From JBFGSX01 sp041581335 (lineage in GTDB: Archaea; Thermoplasmatota; E2; JACPAO01; JAHFTW01), in the NCBI GenBank assembly GCA_041581335.1, contig JBFIDG010000128.1, positions 1 through 6,196 of the forward strand: 6,196 nt of DNA, given 5' to 3'. A program made the position numbers and the translations under genes. How positions within the stretch are numbered: the stretch's first letter is position 1; each line of letters begins with the position of its first letter. This document shows, in pieces, positions 4,906-6,196 of this stretch. A model generated the notes under the pieces. The model did not search any database, was not told the DNA's origin, and was given only the letters and a program-made list of their open reading frames with translations.

Positions 4906-5816
4906 CGATCGCCTGGACACGCCGATTCCTGGCCGTCGGGGCGTTGGCGTTGTCGAATGTCTTCGTGCACGTCTTGACGAGCTTCGGCGGCGGCTACCGG
5001 GACAACTGCACCGGCACGCCGTTCCTGCGCCCCACCATCCACAACGAGTTGGCACTGTGCGCCGAGCGGTTGTACAACCTCGAACCGCTGGCCATCCTGC
5101 AATTGGTGACGAGCATGTGGGTCCACGCGGATCTGCTGCACCTCATCGGGAACATGTTCATCCTGCTCGTCTTCGCGCTGGTGTTCGAGGAGCTCATCGG
5201 CCCACGCCGCTTGATCATCCTCTACCTCATCACGGGCGTCTTCGCGGCCATTGCCCAGGTCATCACGAACTTCGGCGAGCCCATGCTCCTGCTGGGTGCG
5301 TCGGGCGCCGTCGCCGGCATCACCGGCGGCTTCGCCGGCGCCTACCCGAACATGGTGATGCGGCTGCCCATCCCTGGGCCGATCATCTTCTTTGCCAAGA
5401 TGCGGGTCATCACGTGGGCCGTGCTGTTCGCCCTGGTGCAGATTGCGTTCCAGGCGTTCTCCGTGTACAGCAACGCCGTCGGGGGCGTCGCCTACGCCGC
5501 CCACTTGGGCGGCCTCATCCTCGGCCTGGGTCTTGGGTACTACTGGATCCGTAAGGCCCGCATCGGCGACAAGGGTCCCAGCATCAAGATCGAATTGGAG
5601 GACCTGGAGCAGTTCGCCATCGACAGCGCCACGAAGCGGGCGTACGACGAGATGCGGGCCAACCGCGACGAGCCACAGGTCTTCAGTGCCTGGTTCGACC
5701 GCTTCTGGCAGGGAGCGAAAGACCCGGTGACGAAGCAGCCCGTGCATCCCGGTTCACGGGGACGCATCCTGCGCGAAGACGGCACGGAAGTCCCGCTCGA
5801 GCCACGCAAGCCGTGA
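4854..5816 (+). CDS. Rhomboid-family intramembrane serine protease
   Basis: This 320-residue protein cleaves membrane helices within the bilayer. The catalytic pair is visible: Ser150 in G-A-S-G (148-151) and His217 in Y-A-A-H-L-G-G. H-L-I-G-N (96-100) matches the HxxxN oxyanion motif of GlpG-type rhomboids. Hydrophobic segments lie at about 3-20, 25-42, 92-112, 119-138, 145-163, 184-204 and 211-230, which is the six-helix core plus an extra N-terminal helix. A charged tail of some 85 residues (233-320) follows, probably cytoplasmic. The loop between the first core helix and the second is long (43-91) and contains two cysteines (52, 69). The ATG at 4854 lies inside the PLD gene. No Shine-Dalgarno is evident, so translation may be coupled. 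Starting after the PLD stop would need CTG, TTG or GTG and would remove the first helix, so the exact start is uncertain. Its likely substrate candidate is the neighbouring anchored PLD-like protein; this is inferred from position. Confidence 0.94.
   Translation: MLSVVSIVAIVAIIAALTIAWTRRFLAVGALALSNVFVHVLTSFGGGYRDNCTGTPFLRPTIHNELALCAERLYNLEPLAILQLVTSMWVHADLLHLIGNMFILLVFALVFEELIGPRRLIILYLITGVFAAIAQVITNFGEPMLLLGASGAVAGITGGFAGAYPNMVMRLPIPGPIIFFAKMRVITWAVLFALVQIAFQAFSVYSNAVGGVAYAAHLGGLILGLGLGYYWIRKARIGDKGPSIKIELEDLEQFAIDSATKRAYDEMRANRDEPQVFSAWFDRFWQGAKDPVTKQPVHPGSRGRILREDGTEVPLEPRKP
4870..4896 (+). repeat. Nine-base microrepeat in the PLD/rhomboid overlap
   Basis: CCATCGTCG occurs twice in tandem (4870-4878, 4879-4887), followed by a one-mismatch copy CCATCATCG (4888-4896). 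Being a multiple of three, each unit keeps both frames open. It encodes repeated Ser/Pro residues in the PLD tail and Ile-Val-Ala repeats in the first rhomboid helix. Confidence 0.85.
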
Positions 5817-6196
5817 TCAGACGCTGCCACTGCGGTCGTAGATCGAGGCGACCTGCACATCGGCGCTGGCTTCGGTGCCCACGAGGGGCATGGCGAGGCG
5901 GACCTCCCAGCGACCCTCTTGGAACGGCACACTGACCACCAGGGGCGGAGCGGGGCAAGTGGTGGCCCCGTTGATTCCATCGCCGGCCATGCCGACGCAG
6001 GCGTATTGGACGCCGTCGGGGCCGATGAGCTGCAATTCGACCTTGCCGTTGCCGCCGTGACGCGTGAAGTCCAGCGAAGCGCCCAGGTGATCGTAGATGC
6101 CTTCGCTGCCGCCGGCGCGGTCGACGAAGTTGCTGGACGTCGTGCTGGTGCGCTGGATGGGGAGGCTCTCGTCTTTCTGGCCGCGCAGGAAGTAGG
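5817..6196 (-). CDS. C-terminal part of an unrecognised, probably extracytoplasmic beta-rich protein (N-terminus outside window)
   Basis: On the minus strand one frame is open from the window edge to a TGA at 5819-5817, giving 125 residues of C-terminus; the start lies beyond base 6196. I do not recognise the family. The visible part begins Y-F-L-R-G-Q-K-D-E-S, has a Ser/Thr-rich stretch, then alternating hydrophobic/polar segments such as G-K-V-E-L-Q-L-I-G-P-D-G and G-R-W-E-V-R-L-A-M-P-L typical of beta-strands. Two cysteines are spaced about 16 residues apart (in Y-A-C-V-G and T-T-C-P-A-P) and could form a disulphide. There is no membrane helix in this part. The composition suggests a secreted or surface beta-sandwich domain. 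A shorter start at 6035 (TTG) is possible in principle, but it would break the strand pattern and ignore the long open frame before it. The gene is convergent with the rhomboid gene, with no bases between the two stop codons. Confidence 0.75.
   Translation of the reverse strand, partial: YFLRGQKDESLPIQRTSTTSSNFVDRAGGSEGIYDHLGASLDFTRHGGNGKVELQLIGPDGVQYACVGMAGDGINGATTCPAPPLVVSVPFQEGRWEVRLAMPLVGTEASADVQVASIYDRSGSV

Noticed and set aside
4653..5747. 364-residue minus-strand frame opposite the rhomboid
   Set aside because: It is highly charged and low complexity (Asp, Glu, Gln, Arg, His), with no fold-like pattern, and opposite an intact rhomboid with catalytic residues.
1..6196. CRISPR array, insertion sequence or defence island
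   Set aside because: No spaced direct repeats of CRISPR type, no transposase, and no terminal inverted repeats with target duplications were seen.

Overview
This is a GC-rich window (roughly two thirds G+C by eye) that reads most naturally as chromosomal DNA of an archaeon, perhaps a high-GC lineage near Thermoplasmatota. That placement is an inference. It rests on four things: a TraB/PrgY-family gene; a tRNA gene without an encoded CCA; several genes with no Shine-Dalgarno but an A/T-rich element about 25-28 bases before the start codon (the archaeal leaderless pattern); and many secreted or lipid-anchored proteins. The proteins are not extremely acidic, which argues against a salt-in haloarchaeon.

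Layout. Bases 1-573 (+) are the 3' part of a TraB-family gene. Bases 652-1695 (+) encode a complete M28-family zinc aminopeptidase with a lipoprotein signal; its promoter region holds nested inverted repeats over the probable TATA element. A large stem-loop at 1740-1792 separates it from a convergent two-gene minus-strand unit. That unit is a lipoprotein with a degenerate metzincin-like zinc motif (2611-1970), overlapping by ATGA a 60-residue helical protein (1973-1791). Divergent from it, 2709-2891 (+) encodes a 60-residue two-helix membrane protein. Bases 2988-3062 (-) are tRNA-Arg(CCU), preceded on its own strand by a stretch of small hairpins. Bases 3184-4905 (+) encode a secreted lamin-tail/phospholipase D-like protein with a C-terminal membrane anchor. 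It overlaps by 52 bases a rhomboid intramembrane protease (4854-5816, +). The rhomboid stop abuts the stop of a minus-strand gene (6196-5817) that runs out of the window.

How the genes may work together. Most products act at or outside the cell membrane: an anchored peptidase, an inactive-looking protease-like lipoprotein, a surface PLD-like protein and a rhomboid. The most interesting point is the PLD-rhomboid pair. The PLD-like protein ends in Cys-Gly-Gly, a short spacer, one membrane helix and an arginine-containing tail, which resembles the GlyGly-CTERM signal processed by rhomboid-family rhombosortases. The adjacent, overlapping rhomboid gene is therefore a candidate processing enzyme for its neighbour. 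This is a hypothesis, not something the sequence proves.
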